From Apodospora peruviana (lineage: Eukaryota > Ascomycota > Sordariomycetes > Sordariales > Lasiosphaeriaceae): a stretch of DNA of 64,000 nt. Positions within the stretch are counted from its first letter, which is position 1; the number at the start of each line of letters is the position of its first letter. Under the pieces are notes generated by a model that worked only from the letters and a program-made list of their open reading frames with translations, did not search any database and was not told the origin of the DNA. Made by a program: the position numbers and the translations under genes. The DNA lies in the NCBI GenBank assembly GCA_033439685.1, contig JAUEDM010000007.1:3276501-3340500 (forward strand), given 5' to 3'. Of the stretch, positions 42,692-54,450 are shown in pieces.

Positions 42692-44395
42692 ATGGCTTCA
42701 AGCACCACCTTCAAAGCCCGCACGTGGATTACTCTCCTCCTCCTGCTCCTCCTCGCCAACTGCCACCTCGCCCAAGCAACTTTCTGGACCGTCTCCTCCT
42801 ACTTCGTCCAATCGGTAAGCACAAGACACGTGGGCGGCGACGACTGCACCGAGTCCTTCTGCTTTTACAGCTACACCTCCACCTTCGAGGTCAACCCAAC
42901 CGCCACACCGACCGCCTCCCCCGTCTCGACCTCGATCGATGTCTATGAAGCCTCAGACGTCACAATCGTCTACGTCTACCTCCCGCAGGGCGCCGTCCTG
43001 GACTCGGACATCATCACAACGACCAACCTCACCAGCGACGGCGGCTACACCGAGTACGTGGTACCGGTAGTCTACACGGCCCCGTCGTCCTGCCCGACCC
43101 CGTTCACCGTCACGACCTATTCGAACGTGTACATCCCCTACCAGGTCACGGGGCAGCTGAAGCCCACGTCTACCGCCACGACGGTCTACACTTACACGAC
43201 AGACAACAGCAAGGTCACGTACTACACCGCATATCTAACATCCGGCGCCGCGCCGGCGGAGAGCAGCGGCGATCCCATGGACGCTTTTGAGTACACGTAC
43301 TACGTCGCCAACTGCCGCAACCCGACCGCGACGGGAGACGGATATTATGGTCCCACCGCTGGTAGCGGTTTCGGTGGCAGTGGCAGTAGCGGCGGCGGTA
43401 GCGGGGGCAGCGGAAGCAGCGACAACGATGACTGCTACTATTACTGTGTAGCAACGGTCAGGGACTGGGTGATTGCCATCGCGGTGGTCATCCCATCATT
43501 ATTTCTGCTGGGGTTCCTCGAGTCGTGGCTGTGGTTCCGACGCCTCATGCTGGGCAAGAGCACGCTTCGGGTTGGAACGATTTCGTGGATCATGATCTCG
43601 CTGTGGGTGCTGTGCTTCACACGCAAGTCGCCCGCCAGAACGGCACAAGACCAAGCAGTCCTGAACCAGCGGTGGGCGAACATGAAGGGTGGCACGAGGT
43701 GGAAGCTGTGGTGGAAGTGGGGGTTCCGGACGGCGTACCCCGTTGATTTGTTGGGGGCGGATCCGAGGACGCATCAGGGGAGTTCGCTGCTGCTGGAGCC
43801 GACCACCGCGCAACCGCTGGTACCGGGGATGACTATGATGGCGGTTCCTCCTCCTGGCTTTCAGTTCCCGCCTGGTGGGCAGCTCGGACCGACGGCACCA
43901 ATGAATGGAGTTCAACAACAGCCAGCACAGGGCGGAGGAGCAGAGAAAGCGGTTCCTCAAGATCGGGTGTCGATGGTCTCGGAACAGACTCTTATTTCGC
44001 AACCTGGGCAACAGCAGCAGCAGCAGTTTGTTCCTGTTCCGCAGATGTATCCACAGCAACCGGTTCCAGGGCAGCAACAACCGCAAGTCTATGCCGCGCC
44101 TAATTTTGGGGTGCCTCCAGGTGTCTATCAGATGCAACAGACCCAGCCCGGCATGCCGCCACAGCTAGTGTACATGGGGCCGCAGTATGCCCCTTTTCAG
44201 CAAGCAGGCGCTGGGATGTCGGCTCCTATGCCTATGCCAGTGCCCATGCCTATGGCACCGCAGACAGAGGAGCAGCAGCTACACCAGCAAGCGGTCTCGG
44301 AAATATCGAGCTTGGCGTCACCGACTCCTCCGCCTGATCTGTCGGGAGGGCAGCAACACCAGCAACCTGGCAATCAGCAGCCACCGCCTGTTTGA
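42692..44395 (+). CDS. Membrane protein with Ser/Thr/Tyr ectodomain and Q/P-rich tail
   Basis: A single exon of 567 residues from the ATG at 42692. The signal peptide is FKARTWITLLLLLLLANCHL within the first 40 residues. The ectodomain (to about residue 255) is rich in Thr, Ser and Tyr with many YT/VY pairs and a Gly/Ser linker, then an acidic-Cys DNDDCYYYC. A first membrane helix VIAIAVVIPSLFLLGFLESW and a second, VGTISWIMISLWVLCF, follow. The cytosolic part has WKLWWKWGFR and then a tail of about 200 residues rich in Gln, Pro and Met. It resembles fungal plasma-membrane proteins with a glycosylated outer part, which sometimes act as wall sensors. I do not recognise a named family. The two-helix topology differs from the single helix of WSC-type sensors. 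Confidence 0.8.
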   Translation: MASSTTFKARTWITLLLLLLLANCHLAQATFWTVSSYFVQSVSTRHVGGDDCTESFCFYSYTSTFEVNPTATPTASPVSTSIDVYEASDVTIVYVYLPQGAVLDSDIITTTNLTSDGGYTEYVVPVVYTAPSSCPTPFTVTTYSNVYIPYQVTGQLKPTSTATTVYTYTTDNSKVTYYTAYLTSGAAPAESSGDPMDAFEYTYYVANCRNPTATGDGYYGPTAGSGFGGSGSSGGGSGGSGSSDNDDCYYYCVATVRDWVIAIAVVIPSLFLLGFLESWLWFRRLMLGKSTLRVGTISWIMISLWVLCFTRKSPARTAQDQAVLNQRWANMKGGTRWKLWWKWGFRTAYPVDLLGADPRTHQGSSLLLEPTTAQPLVPGMTMMAVPPPGFQFPPGGQLGPTAPMNGVQQQPAQGGGAEKAVPQDRVSMVSEQTLISQPGQQQQQQFVPVPQMYPQQPVPGQQQPQVYAAPNFGVPPGVYQMQQTQPGMPPQLVYMGPQYAPFQQAGAGMSAPMPMPVPMPMAPQTEEQQLHQQAVSEISSLASPTPPPDLSGGQQHQQPGNQQPPPV

Positions 44396-44610
44396 AGCTG
44401 TCTGCACATCTGACAAGAATAATGGATGCCTGTTTCTGAATATAGTGATGATGTGCTTTTAGATGGCTCAAGAGCGGTGGAAAGTGGAGCGAGCTGTTGT
44501 TCGGGAGCCCCGTTTTATTGATATTTGATAATAATACCCCATCCACTTTACCCCTTTTGTCCCGTTTTCCAAACCAACAGCCCATATAGGCAACCACATA
44601 AGATAATACC
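44396..44610. other. Tail-to-tail spacer
   Basis: 215 bp shared 3' region between convergent genes. No conserved element recognised. Confidence 0.4.
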
Positions 44611-45789
44611 TTACTCAATATTGATAACAACCTTACCAAAATGCTTGGCCGCCCACTATTTCACCGTCTCGTTAGCAACCATCATCTCCAAAGCCGAAAA
44701 CTCATTAATAAGGAGAAAAGGGGGTAAACTCACCATATACTCATAAGCCTGCCTCGCCTCCTCCAACTTGAACGTCTTCTTCTCAATGACGGGATGGATA
44801 CCAAACTTCTCAACAGCCCTGCTCATCTCCTCCATCTGCTCTTTAGAGCCAACATACACCCCCCGAACCGTAAAAACCTTAACCAAAGCCTCCATCAAGC
44901 TCTCTTTCGGCATTTCCCCTCCAAGCATACCAATAGCGCTCATAATCCCCTCAAACTTGATAGCCTTGATTGCTTCTCGCACGGTATCCTTGCCCCCCAG
45001 TTCCAAAATGAAATCCACACCCTCCCCATTCGGCGTCAGCTTCCTCACACTCTCACCCCAGTTCTGATCCTCCTTATAGTTAATAACATGATCGGCCCCC
45101 AGCCCCTTCAAAATCTCGGCCTTCTCCTTGGAAGAAGTAGTAGCAATAACATGCGCGCCAGCAGCTTTTGCGAACTGCAGCGCAAACAAACTGACACCGC
45201 CGGTGCCCTCAACAAGAACCCACTGTCCCTTTTTCAGGGGACGCAGGCCGTACAGCGCGTTCCATGAGGTTAGCCCTGCACACACCAGAGTCGCAGCTTC
45301 CGCGTAGCTGAGATTGGACGGCATACGGACAAGTCCTTCTTCACTGAAGGAACCATATTGGCGGAGGGTTCCGTCGATGATGCCTCCCAAACCGGAAGAA
45401 GCGGCTGCCGGCGTCATGGGCCCGGACTGGTGGGCTTGGTTGAAGAGCGTCATTACCTTGTCTCCGACGGAAAATTTGGAGACTTTTGGACCGACGGCGA
45501 CGACTTCGCCTGCGCCGTCTGAACCGGCTACTACTGGGAGTTTTAGGCCGAAGAAGTATTCGCCCTGATCATCGTTAGTGTTTTGAGTGGTGTGTAGGCG
45601 AAAAAGGGGACGAACTCTAGGGATGATGAGATCGCGGAAATTGAGCGACGCGGCGTGCAGCTTCACGAGAACATCATTGTCGCCTAGCTTGGGGACCGGG
45701 GCGTTCTCATGCAGGACTAGGCCGTCGAATTTCTTTTCGGTGGTCTCTACGATCCATTGCTTTTGGGTGGATGGGATTGAGGCCGACAT
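44611..45789 (-). CDS. MDR-family zinc-type alcohol dehydrogenase/quinone oxidoreductase
   Basis: Three exons, 45789-45616, 45564-44734 and 44655-44611, give 349 residues. The first intron is 51 bp, a multiple of three, and is open in frame, so a gene finder may miss it. Removing it restores FRDLIIPR|GEYFFG, as in relatives. The last exon encodes only WAAKHFGKVVINIE. The N-terminal GroES-like domain has VLVKLHAASLNFRDL and VVAGSDGAGEVVAVG. The Rossmann part has ATLVCAGLTSWNALYG, VEGTGGVSLFALQFAKAAGA, VIATTSSKEKAEILKGLGAD and VINYKED. The Ser in ATTSSKEK suggests NADP preference. The Cys ligands of classical alcohol dehydrogenases are not evident, so a zinc-free quinone-oxidoreductase-like reductase is the likelier type. 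It is cytosolic; substrate unknown. Confidence 0.9.
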
Positions 45790-46502
45790 CTTTTTGGGAT
45801 TTGTGTGAGTGATTGTGTTTGAAGGTAAGTTAGAAGATCGGGGATATGATAAGATGGTGGTCAAAGTGTAAAGGGAAGGGGGAATCTGAGATTTTGTAGG
45901 ATGGTTGATATGATGATGCAACTATTGTCTTGTAGGTGGTAAGTGATTTATATCACCGTTGCCTCCAAGACATCACCACGTCACTATGGGTCCGTTGCCA
46001 TGCGGCGGAGGCGGGTGGAGTTCTCCACAGAGGCAACAGAAAACTCTTTCCTAGTCTGCAAGTGAGAAGCAGCAAGGACATCCCAGTCAAAGGGTCTGTC
46101 TGCATCGACTGTGTTCTTTTTCAAACTATCGGGTTCTGCCGTTGTGGAAAATTCTACTAAGAAAACCCCTGTCCTGGTTTGTTAGGATGTGGGCATTCTG
46201 CAGTTGATAATCTTGAAGGGATACCTAAGTCTTCTGACAAATCGGCCTGAAGGAACACAAGGTTGCTGAAGTTGGTGTCTCGCATTATCAGATATATTGT
46301 AGTCTATACTGAGTAAAAGCTGATGATACGGATACTGGTTGAGCTCTGTCCAACTGATCAATAAATGTGTTGATGACAGTTGGTGTAACGATGTTGACAA
46401 ACGTCCGAACACCATGAGTCCCGCTTGCCAGATCTCCCAAGACACCGAATATACCGAGCATCTTGGTAAACTCCACATCGCAGCGGGTCAGACCATTTGT
46501 CA
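45790..46502. other. Intergenic, nothing recognised
   Basis: About 710 bp between two minus-strand genes; no motif or repeat seen. Confidence 0.5.
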
Positions 46503-49051
46503 TCATAGGTTCATAAGCACTTCTAACAGCTTAGGATATTGGGGAGAACTATTTTCCACCATGGATATGTCAGCCATTGTCTGCTCGTTGGTAATTCCGG
46601 GAGATTCGGATTACACCAGGTAAAAGGATTGCAACATACCCAAGTCCAGAGACTGGATCCCAGCCCGGAGAAGCCAAGAACCCGGTCGAGTTGCACGCTG
46701 GATTCGAGCCGGTTTTGACATCGTTGAAGATCTCGGGATGCGAATACTGCGACAATTGTCAGCTTTTATTGCCGTTTACACCCAGCGCCTGCAGAAGAAC
46801 AAGGTAGCAAGGTGGGTTACTCACCAAGATCGGATTCACAAAACCAACCGTCGGCTTCCCCGCCGCGATCCGCTCCTCGTTCACCAGCGTCAGCATGGCC
46901 GCCCACACCGGTGCCGAAAGCGAGGTGCCGCCGATCGTTCGCCATGTCCCGTTGAAGCGGATCACGTACGCGTCCCCGACGGCCGCGACGTCCGGATACC
47001 CCCGCCCGCCGATATGGTACACCCCGGTCCCAACATCACTAAAATTGGTCCCTGCGTCCTCGTACCCCGTGAACCCCAGCTTGACAGTCTCAAAGTACTC
47101 GGCAACGGCCTTCTTCTGGTAGTCCGGCGCTTCGAAGACGTTGGAAAACCCGCCGCCCGACGGGAAGCGCCGCGTGGCTCGCTCGCCATACTTGATTTCC
47201 GTTGTGTTGCTGTTGTTGTGGGTCTTGTAGAACTCGGTCGACCCGACGGACAAGACGTAGGGACAGGTGGCGTCACTAGCAGGGTAAAAGACCCGGTTGT
47301 CTGTACCCGCACACCCGTTCGCAAAGCCACCGTCGCCTGGGTACGAGCCCACGCCGGAGTCGCCCGACGAGATGACCACCGTCACGCCCTGCAGGCCGAG
47401 CTTCATGATCTCAGAGCACTGGCGCTGGTTGTAATAGGCCGGCAGATCAGCCTCGCCCCCGCCGTAGGAGATGGAGATCACGTTGGTTGGCTCGTAGACT
47501 CCGCACTGCAGCTCGCCCTTGTACCCGCCTGGGTTTTCGTTTGGGTAAATAGGGTCGAGGCACTCGGGCTCGACACAGTTACCTGTCTCGCCAAAGGCCG
47601 AATAGGTGCAGTAGCTGCCATCCAGGGCGTCGTAAAAGGCTATGTTGCAATATGTGTCAGCGATGATATCCCAGCGGTCAAATGTTGCCGGAAATTTGTG
47701 GTCTTACTGTTCCAAAAACCAAGGAATGGGGTGTTCTCGTCAGTCTGGTTGAGCTCGTAGTACTGGTCGTCGGTCTGGAAGAGTATCGTGTTCTGCGGCC
47801 AGATGAGCGGCCAGGCAGCCTGGAAGTCAAGGTCGGACTCGCCGCCAACTTGGTCGATATCCTGAGCAGCGCCGAACGCCCCGTCGATGAGCTTCTCGAT
47901 GGGGTATGTCCCGTTTGGAATTTTTCTTTTAAAATCATCAGCCTTGGTTCTGATTTTTGCAGGCTGTGTATGTTAGTTATTACTCACGGGTAAACATTGC
48001 TCCAGTAATCATCGAGGTCCTGCTTGGAATAATGGTCGCCCAAACTCTCAAAAACGCCCAATTCATTGCCAGGCGAGGCTTTCGTTCCCTCGGGAACGCT
48101 ATATATGGCTATTCCATTCGTCAGGTGTTTGTCTGGGTCATCCAAATCTCACATAAGCAGGCGTCTTACCTCGAATACACTCTGGTGTAACATATTTGTC
48201 GCACACGCTGGAGTTCAACGGTGGAAGGGTTGGCAGAAGGGCATTCTTAATGGGTAGAAGGCCGGTGTGTGATGCACGCACGCCACGGTTCTCCAACTGT
48301 TTCATCTGCTCATCTCGCTTTAGTTTCTTCACCTTGCCCGGGTCTGCTCGAAGTCTGATGCCGGGAGTGATGTAGTCTATGTGTCCGCGGATATGCCCAG
48401 GGATGTGATACTCGTCACAGGCAACGTTCTTGGTTCCGGTGGCAAGGTGCTCGAAGACGTAGTAGTCGGTGAACAGAAGACTTTCAACGTCGGAAGCATT
48501 GGCATCGAATTGAATCCACTTGGGAATTTTAGTTCGCAAATCCTCCGTCGAGGTGAGACTGGAGGTTGGCTTACCTGCTTGTTTGTGGACTGCGAGACTC
48601 GTTCACGGGGTATGCCGGCGGACATAACCCAGTTCGTGACCAGCTGCACACTGTCCTCAGGAGGGGCGAAGAGATCAATGACTTCACGGGCGGATAAATG
48701 CCTCCTGAAGTTGGGAGATTCGGGGTTGGATCTGTTCACATCTGGTCAACCTAAATTTTCCGTAGTCCAAGCTGACTTCACTAACCTGTCCATAAGCATA
48801 TCGTGACCGACATCGAGGTTTGGCTGCCTCAGCCCAATCCGCATCGGCAGTAAAGCCTTCGGCGGGATCTTTGCCCTCCTTTCCCAGGTGGTGCTCCAGT
48901 GAGGCAATCCCCGCTCATGGAGGACATGAGTTTCCGGGATATCCCTCCTCTTGATAGCAGCAGCATGGACATCATGAACAGGAAGACTCGCTGCAAGGGC
49001 CTGTAGTACAAGACCGCTGACCGCCAGGATGGCGAATCTGGGGAGAATCAT
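46503..49051 (-). CDS. Sedolisin (S53) tripeptidyl-peptidase-like protease
   Basis: Eight exons, 49051-48786, 48731-48575, 48518-48170, 48108-47988, 47925-47708, 47639-46825, 46746-46640 and 46548-46503, give 692 residues with every phase matching. The signal peptide is FAILAVSGLVLQALAASLPV. The pro-kumamolisin activation domain follows (WERRAKIPPKALLPMRIGL, SARE VIDLFAPPED, WVMSAGIPRERV, FHIPGHI-like segments). The S53 domain opens near ECIRAIYSVPEGT. Catalytic Glu and Asp are in QVGGESDLDFQAAWPL, the oxyanion Asp in VVISSGDSGVG, and the nucleophile Ser in GGTSLSAPVWA. The C-terminal GWDPVSGLG and YPKLLEVL carry the calcium-site region. It acts outside the cell or in the vacuole at acidic pH, removing tripeptides or cutting internally. 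Several Asn-X-Ser/Thr sites suggest glycosylation. Confidence 0.93.
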
Positions 49052-50999
49052 CTTGTCTGTGAGGTGCCGTGCTTGCTGCAATCAGTTTGGGCCGATGGGG
49101 GAAAGCAACCAGCCTGTCGAAGAAAAGAGAAGCAGGTTTCCGTGGGGGAGCAATATCGGATTTATTCCACCTTCTGGGGTAATTACCCAGACTTATGGGG
49201 CGTGTCGATCCGAGACAGCAGCAAGGCAGTTTTCCGATCCCGTCCCAATATCCAGGTCCCTGGTGCCGTCGCTTTGCGGCCCACCATGCGATATTGGACG
49301 GCCCGGAATCGAGCCAAAGGTCATTGTGAACTGAAGTGGCCAATGGCCGGTTGCATTGGAACATAATGGCCATGTTAATCATTCGTGCGACATGTCTTTC
49401 CCAAGACTTGGACAAAGAAGGCAACTCTTTCTGGATCTTGGGAGATTGGCTGACAGGAAGGTGTGTATTTGACGGCATCATAATGCAGCAGAAAAGGTGC
49501 AGCTGCCTATTTTGGCACAAGATGCCTTTGCCGTCCGTCGATCTTTTGAAGTGGAAGCACGACCGGGGCACCGTTTGATGCGTGGTGCGTGCAGGGGAAC
49601 AGGAGTTCATTGTCCAATCAAGCGAGCGGGCAGGAAGCTTGACAAAGCTTGACAAAGCTTAACGCTTTGCTGCGCATAACGGGTGAGTGGTAGTGCCCGG
49701 TTGGTGGTCCATTGTAACCCGTCCGTTCGGCATTGATCATGAAACATAGGCATCTCAGAGCATGACTTCCTGTTTGCCTGGCCATGACAAAATGGGAAGG
49801 AGATCGGACCAGCATCTAGGTCCAGGTATTTGCCTCGTTAAGGTAGCTTTTGCAAAAGTGGTGACCCGTACACTCGAGGACTGGAAACAAGACGGGAACT
49901 ACCAAGACACATAATTGTCTTTCGGCTTCGACATTCGTTAGCTTTTGATCTTGACATATTGCAAAAGGATGCTGAAGTGTCAAGCCGGTAGAATCGCTGC
50001 GCCTCCCTAAATTTTTGTCTTCGGCATGGCAGCGGACGGGATCGAATCTTGGACACGGCCAAGGCACGCTGGGGCTTTGGCCGCTTTGATGTCGATGCAT
50101 TGAGGAGTCTATAAGGTATCCCAGCGTTGCCGCTTAATCTCACGTCAGTGATCTGCAACTTAATCGCTGCCATGCCAAAGTACGGACCTTGTAGCTTGAG
50201 GGTCGCTGCGCACGCGTGGCGTGCCAGCCATCCCTCCCCGGGTCCGAGTTGCCTGGGGATTGATTGACCTCCACTTTTCCGGCCACCGGCGGCCGGGAAT
50301 TAGCTTGGCGCCTCCGGTATTGGCATTTCGGTGCCGGGCCTCCCTCCTTGGAATATATCGCGCATTGGTGGGAGTGTTGCGTTGCGCATCGAAATTCTGT
50401 GCGAGATTCCGAAACGAATTTCGAGAAAAGGGATTTTGGGGCTCAAGTTTCAGACGCCTGCCCCCTTTGGCTCTTTCCCACACGCTGGCGCGGGTTGGCA
50501 GGCTCTTTCCCCAGAACATCGAGACAATCTCCGGTCCCGTCTTGCTCGTTTCCCGGGGAAGGAACGACGCCGTACCAACAATGAGCTGATTCAGTTTCCC
50601 CTCCAGGGGCACTCCCAGAAATCCCCAAGGGCAAGCATCACTCCATTCCACCCCGCAATCCATCACTTCAGTTCCTCCCCATCAGTCTCTCTGGACTTTC
50701 AGCTTCTCTCGCAAAATGCGGGGTTTTGCTTGGTTATCGCATCAACACACACCACAGCTGAGCTTCTCGCTGAGCTCCCAAGTTCCAAACCAACCTAGCT
50801 CCCAAGCCACCCGCGGGGAGGTCGGCGATGCCGAGCCATGGCGCCGATAAGAGACGCGCGATATTGAGAACTCGTGTCAAATAACTGAAGCAAGACCCTC
50901 CATTGATCTGCCCTCGGGGCATCGCACTCGACAATCCTTCTAGGTTCCTTTGTCGACGGGATCTTGCCTCTCGAATGACTGACACCAGACAATCAGAAC
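49052..50999. other. Intergenic between divergent sedolisin and CLC genes
   Basis: About 1.95 kb. It holds a three-unit AAAGCTTGAC tandem repeat near 49634-49663. Open stretches are not convincing. Confidence 0.55.
49634..49663. repeat. 10-bp tandem repeat, three units
   Basis: Three near-perfect units of AAAGCTTGAC; the last is AAAGCTTAAC. Confidence 0.8.
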
Positions 51000-53485
51000 A
51001 TGTCCGCACCCACACCGCCACTGGACGTTTCCGTGACACCGAGCGGCGAGGAAGTCGACGAGATCACACCCCTCATCGCTGCCAATCACCTGCACGCTGG
51101 CTATGGCCAAACCCACCACTCCCGCCACAGCGTCGGCACGGCATCGATCATGTCCAGCCAATTGTCACGGGATGAGCTGGCTTTGGCTGACACCGCGATC
51201 GGCGAGCGGCTCCCATACAACGCCTACACGACCATCGACTGGCTGCACGACCTGATCAAAGACGCATTCCGCTACCGCTCAATCCGCGGTGAAGAAGGCG
51301 TCCGCGGCGCTTTCAACTCTGCCTACGAGGACTACCAGGGCTGGATCGCCGCTGCACTGGTCGGGATCCTCACCGCGTTTGTGGCCTTCTTCGTCGACTA
51401 TGCAGAGTCGTCGTTTGGCGACCTCAAGTTCGGCTTCTGCAAGCGCAACCCAATATTCGGTCGCGAGGCGTGCTGCTTCCCCAGAGAGGAGTGTGGGGAC
51501 TGGCGGCAGTGGTCTGAAGGGTTTGCGCCGTCGTTTGCGATTTATGCCGGTGTTGCGTGGGCCCTTGCCCTCGGTGCCGGGCTCGTCACTAAATTAACGA
51601 GAACCGAGATTCCGGCGTTTGCAAGCCACAATGAAGGGGCTCATGATCATCATGGGGCGGCAGACCAGCTCCTGGGGCACCATAGTCATGGTCATCACGC
51701 GCCGAATAAGATCATCTACATGGCTGCCGGGAGCGGTATCCCGGAGATCAAGCTGCTGCTGTCCGGCTTTGAGTTCCCCCACCTCCTGAGCTTCAAGGTC
51801 CTTGTCGTCAAGGCCGTGGGCGCTGCACTTGCTGTGGCGTCGGGCCTGTGTCTTGGAAAAGAGGGCCCGTTTGTCCACATCTCGACGAGTGCGGGCTATG
51901 TCGTGGCGCGAATGTTCCCACAGTTTCGAGATAACGGTAGGAGAATGAGGGAGATGCTCTCGGTGTCATGTTCTTCGGCTCTTGCTGTTGCTTTTGGATC
52001 ACCTGTCGGTGGTGTCTTGTTTGTCTATGAGGTTTGTTCACCACCTTTTGTTCGGCATGGATGGTGACGCTGATTACAAGACAGGAAATGAGTAGTCAGT
52101 TTCCGAGAAAGGTACTCTGGCGAGCGTTCTTGTGTTCTTTGGTGGCCGCCATCATGCTCAAAGCACTTGATCCAACCCGGACCGGAAGGTTGGTTTTGTT
52201 CGAGACCAACTATGGCGTCGTCTACAAGCCCCACAACTACGTGTTCTTCGTTGTCTTGGGCATTAGCGGTGGGTTGTTCGGCGCCGCCTTCTGCAAGGGG
52301 AGCCGCTTGTGGACGAAGCACACCAAGGCCTTTATTGACAGGCACCCGCTCGTTGAACTGTCTGCGATAGTGCTAGTGACAGCTTTGCTGCAGTATCCCA
52401 ACCCCATCACTCGAGAGCCAGCGCTTTTGATGATCAAGAACCTGTTGAGGGATTGCGACCACCATAGCGCACAGAGTGGGTGGATATGTGAACAGGAACA
52501 ACAAGAAGACAAGACAGCTTACTATTGGTGGTTGGTGCATGGGAGCATCGTGAAGATCGTTCTCACCGCGGTGACTGTGGGGTCTCGAGGTGAGTGCTCT
52601 TCAGTCGTGGCACGATGCTTCAGAAACTGACTGGAAGCAGTTCCTTCCGGACTCATTGTCCCGGCACTCGCAGCCGGAGCTGTATTTGGCCGCCTGGTGG
52701 GGCAATTCGTGCCGGACACCTCGTCCGCCATCTTTGCCATGGTCGGAGCAGCAGCTTTCCTTGCTGGTGTGTCGCGGATGACAGTCTCGCTGACTGTGAT
52801 CATGCTGGAACTTACCGGCGAAGTCGAATACATTCCCCCGTTCATGATGTAAGCTGCTATTCCGCAATGATGAGACTGTTAACGGTTTGAAAAACTAACA
52901 AACTCATCCAGTGCTATTCTGACGGCAAAGGTCGTCGTTGATTCGCTCCACGAGGAGGGCGTCAACGATCACACCGTGCTGGGGGAGTTTCTGGAGCACG
53001 AGCACGCCACAAACATTGCTCGAAGCCACGGGGGACTCGCCGAAGACCTAATACCGCCGTCCAGTAGCACACATGACATGACCATCCACGTGGGGCAAGA
53101 GTACAAGATCCTCAAGCAGTCCCTGGCCCACAAGCTCAGCCGGATGCGGCGACACGGTCTGCGAGACGCGGCACTGGTCCTACTTGACGACCACGATCAA
53201 CTGCACGGCGTCATCTCGGAGGCAGAGCTGGACTTTTCCGTGAACGAAGACGGGTTCCTTCCGGACAGCGAGCCGTTCGATGTGCTCACAGGTCCGCTGG
53301 CGGTGTTTATTGACAGGAGTCCCCTGACCATCAACGCGACCGCGCCACTGGAGATGCTGGTCGAGATGTTTTACCAGCTTGGGTTGAGGCATGTCGTGAT
53401 TGTCGAGGAAGGCAGCTCGAGGGTGCTGGGGGTTGTGCTCAAACAGCAGTTTGTCATGTACTTGGAGCATTTGCGAACGTTGTGA
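51000..53485 (+). CDS. CLC-type chloride channel/exchanger
   Basis: Four exons, 51000-52031, 52085-52589, 52641-52848 and 52912-53485, give 772 residues in phase. A cytosolic N-terminus of about 110 residues precedes the membrane domain. CLC signatures are present: GSGIPEIK, GKEGPFVH with the gating Glu, SPVGGVLFVYE, VPSGLIVPALAAGAVFGRLVG and MTVSLTVIMLELTG. Two CBS domains follow, one beginning near the HDMTIHVG region and one ending in HVVIVEEGSSRVLGVVLKQQF. The gating Glu suits both channels and Cl-/H+ exchangers. The first membrane loop contains an unusual His-rich insert (DHHG, then HHSHGHH) before GSGIP. Overall it resembles the fungal Gef1-like group. It would balance charge in Golgi, endosome or vacuole membranes; location is inferred. 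Confidence 0.95.
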
Positions 53486-53886
53486 CGCTGATGGACTCGG
53501 GGAGTTGACATGTTTTCATTTTCATATAGGGCTCCGGTGTCCATGACGGTATGGATGTAACTTGGCTACTATTTGTTGATGTCTTGGATACCCAATTGAC
53601 TGTATTTCTTTTCATGTTTCTTGTAGTGGTGACTGTTGGTCAACCTGGATGATTTCCAGTCGAGCCCCCAGGACGCGACTGCCGGACCCTCTAACCCCTG
53701 TAACGCTCCCCTGCCGTGCCTGCCAAATAAAACCCCAGGGGCAGGCAGGTACGGGGTATTCCGTCTACTCAGCACAGACTTTCGTCACGGGGCCGAAAGT
53801 ATCCCCGCACACCGCCGACATCCAAAGTCGCGTTCATCACACCTGGAACAACCACACTCCTTGTCATTTCCCAAAAGCCCGCCAAA
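53486..53886. other. Intergenic, 5' flank of HTH gene
   Basis: About 400 bp with no gene or repeat recognised. Confidence 0.45.
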
Positions 53887-54363
53887 ATGAAGCTCGACTT
53901 GGACGAATTCATTACCGATTTAGCCGCTAATCGGGAGAAAAACAAGGAGTTGACTCCTATCGAGCGTGCAGTCATATGCACGCTCGTGGCAAGCGGCGCC
54001 AAAGGCAGGAGCCAGATCGCGAGCATGTTTCGCCTCGACCCAAAGACCGTGAACAAGACCGTTGAAAACTGGCAAGCTCACAGATCCTTCGACACCAGAC
54101 CGAGAAGCGGTCGCCCGCGCTGTAGCACACGGCCTAGAAACTTGAGGAGGCTCGGCTTGCTACCGCCTCTTCCCCCGAAGACAGCAACGCAGACAAAGAC
54201 ATCGGCGGCAAAGAAACAGAAACCTCTTCCCCAGCCTCAGCAGCCTCAGCCCCCGCAACAGGCAGAGACACCGGCCCAGTTTCTACCCACCGGTGAGGCA
54301 ACCGACGGCGGTCAGCCGCACCCAGACTGGGGGCACCAATTGCAGGCATCAACGACCATCTAG
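53887..54363 (+). CDS. Transposase-type helix-turn-helix protein
   Basis: A single exon of 158 residues with a good initiator context (AAAATGAAG). After a short acidic start, residues about 20-75 form a helix-turn-helix of the kind found at the N-terminus of Tc1/mariner-like transposases: TPIERAVICTLVASGAKGRS, IASMFRLDPKTVNKTVENW, then RSFDTRPRSGRPR, the linker that often joins the two HTH units. No second HTH and no DDE catalytic domain follow. Instead there is a Pro/Gln/Lys-rich tail of about 75 residues. It may be a domesticated transposase DNA-binding domain or a truncated relic; an intact frame favours use. It lies 88 bp upstream of the ADP-ribosylglycohydrolase gene on the same strand. 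DNA binding in the nucleus is inferred. Confidence 0.7.
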   Translation: MKLDLDEFITDLAANREKNKELTPIERAVICTLVASGAKGRSQIASMFRLDPKTVNKTVENWQAHRSFDTRPRSGRPRCSTRPRNLRRLGLLPPLPPKTATQTKTSAAKKQKPLPQPQQPQPPQQAETPAQFLPTGEATDGGQPHPDWGHQLQASTTI

Positions 54364-54450
54364 CTTCCCTTTAAACCACAATCTACCACCGAGTCATTCT
54401 TCGTTCCTCTTCTACCTCCCATCGTCGCTATCCAATCCATCAAAACCGAA

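Noticed and set aside
50160..50798. Overlapping open frames of 100-170 residues on both strands
   Set aside because: No motif or splice context, and frames on both strands are equally long, as expected by chance in G/C-rich sequence.
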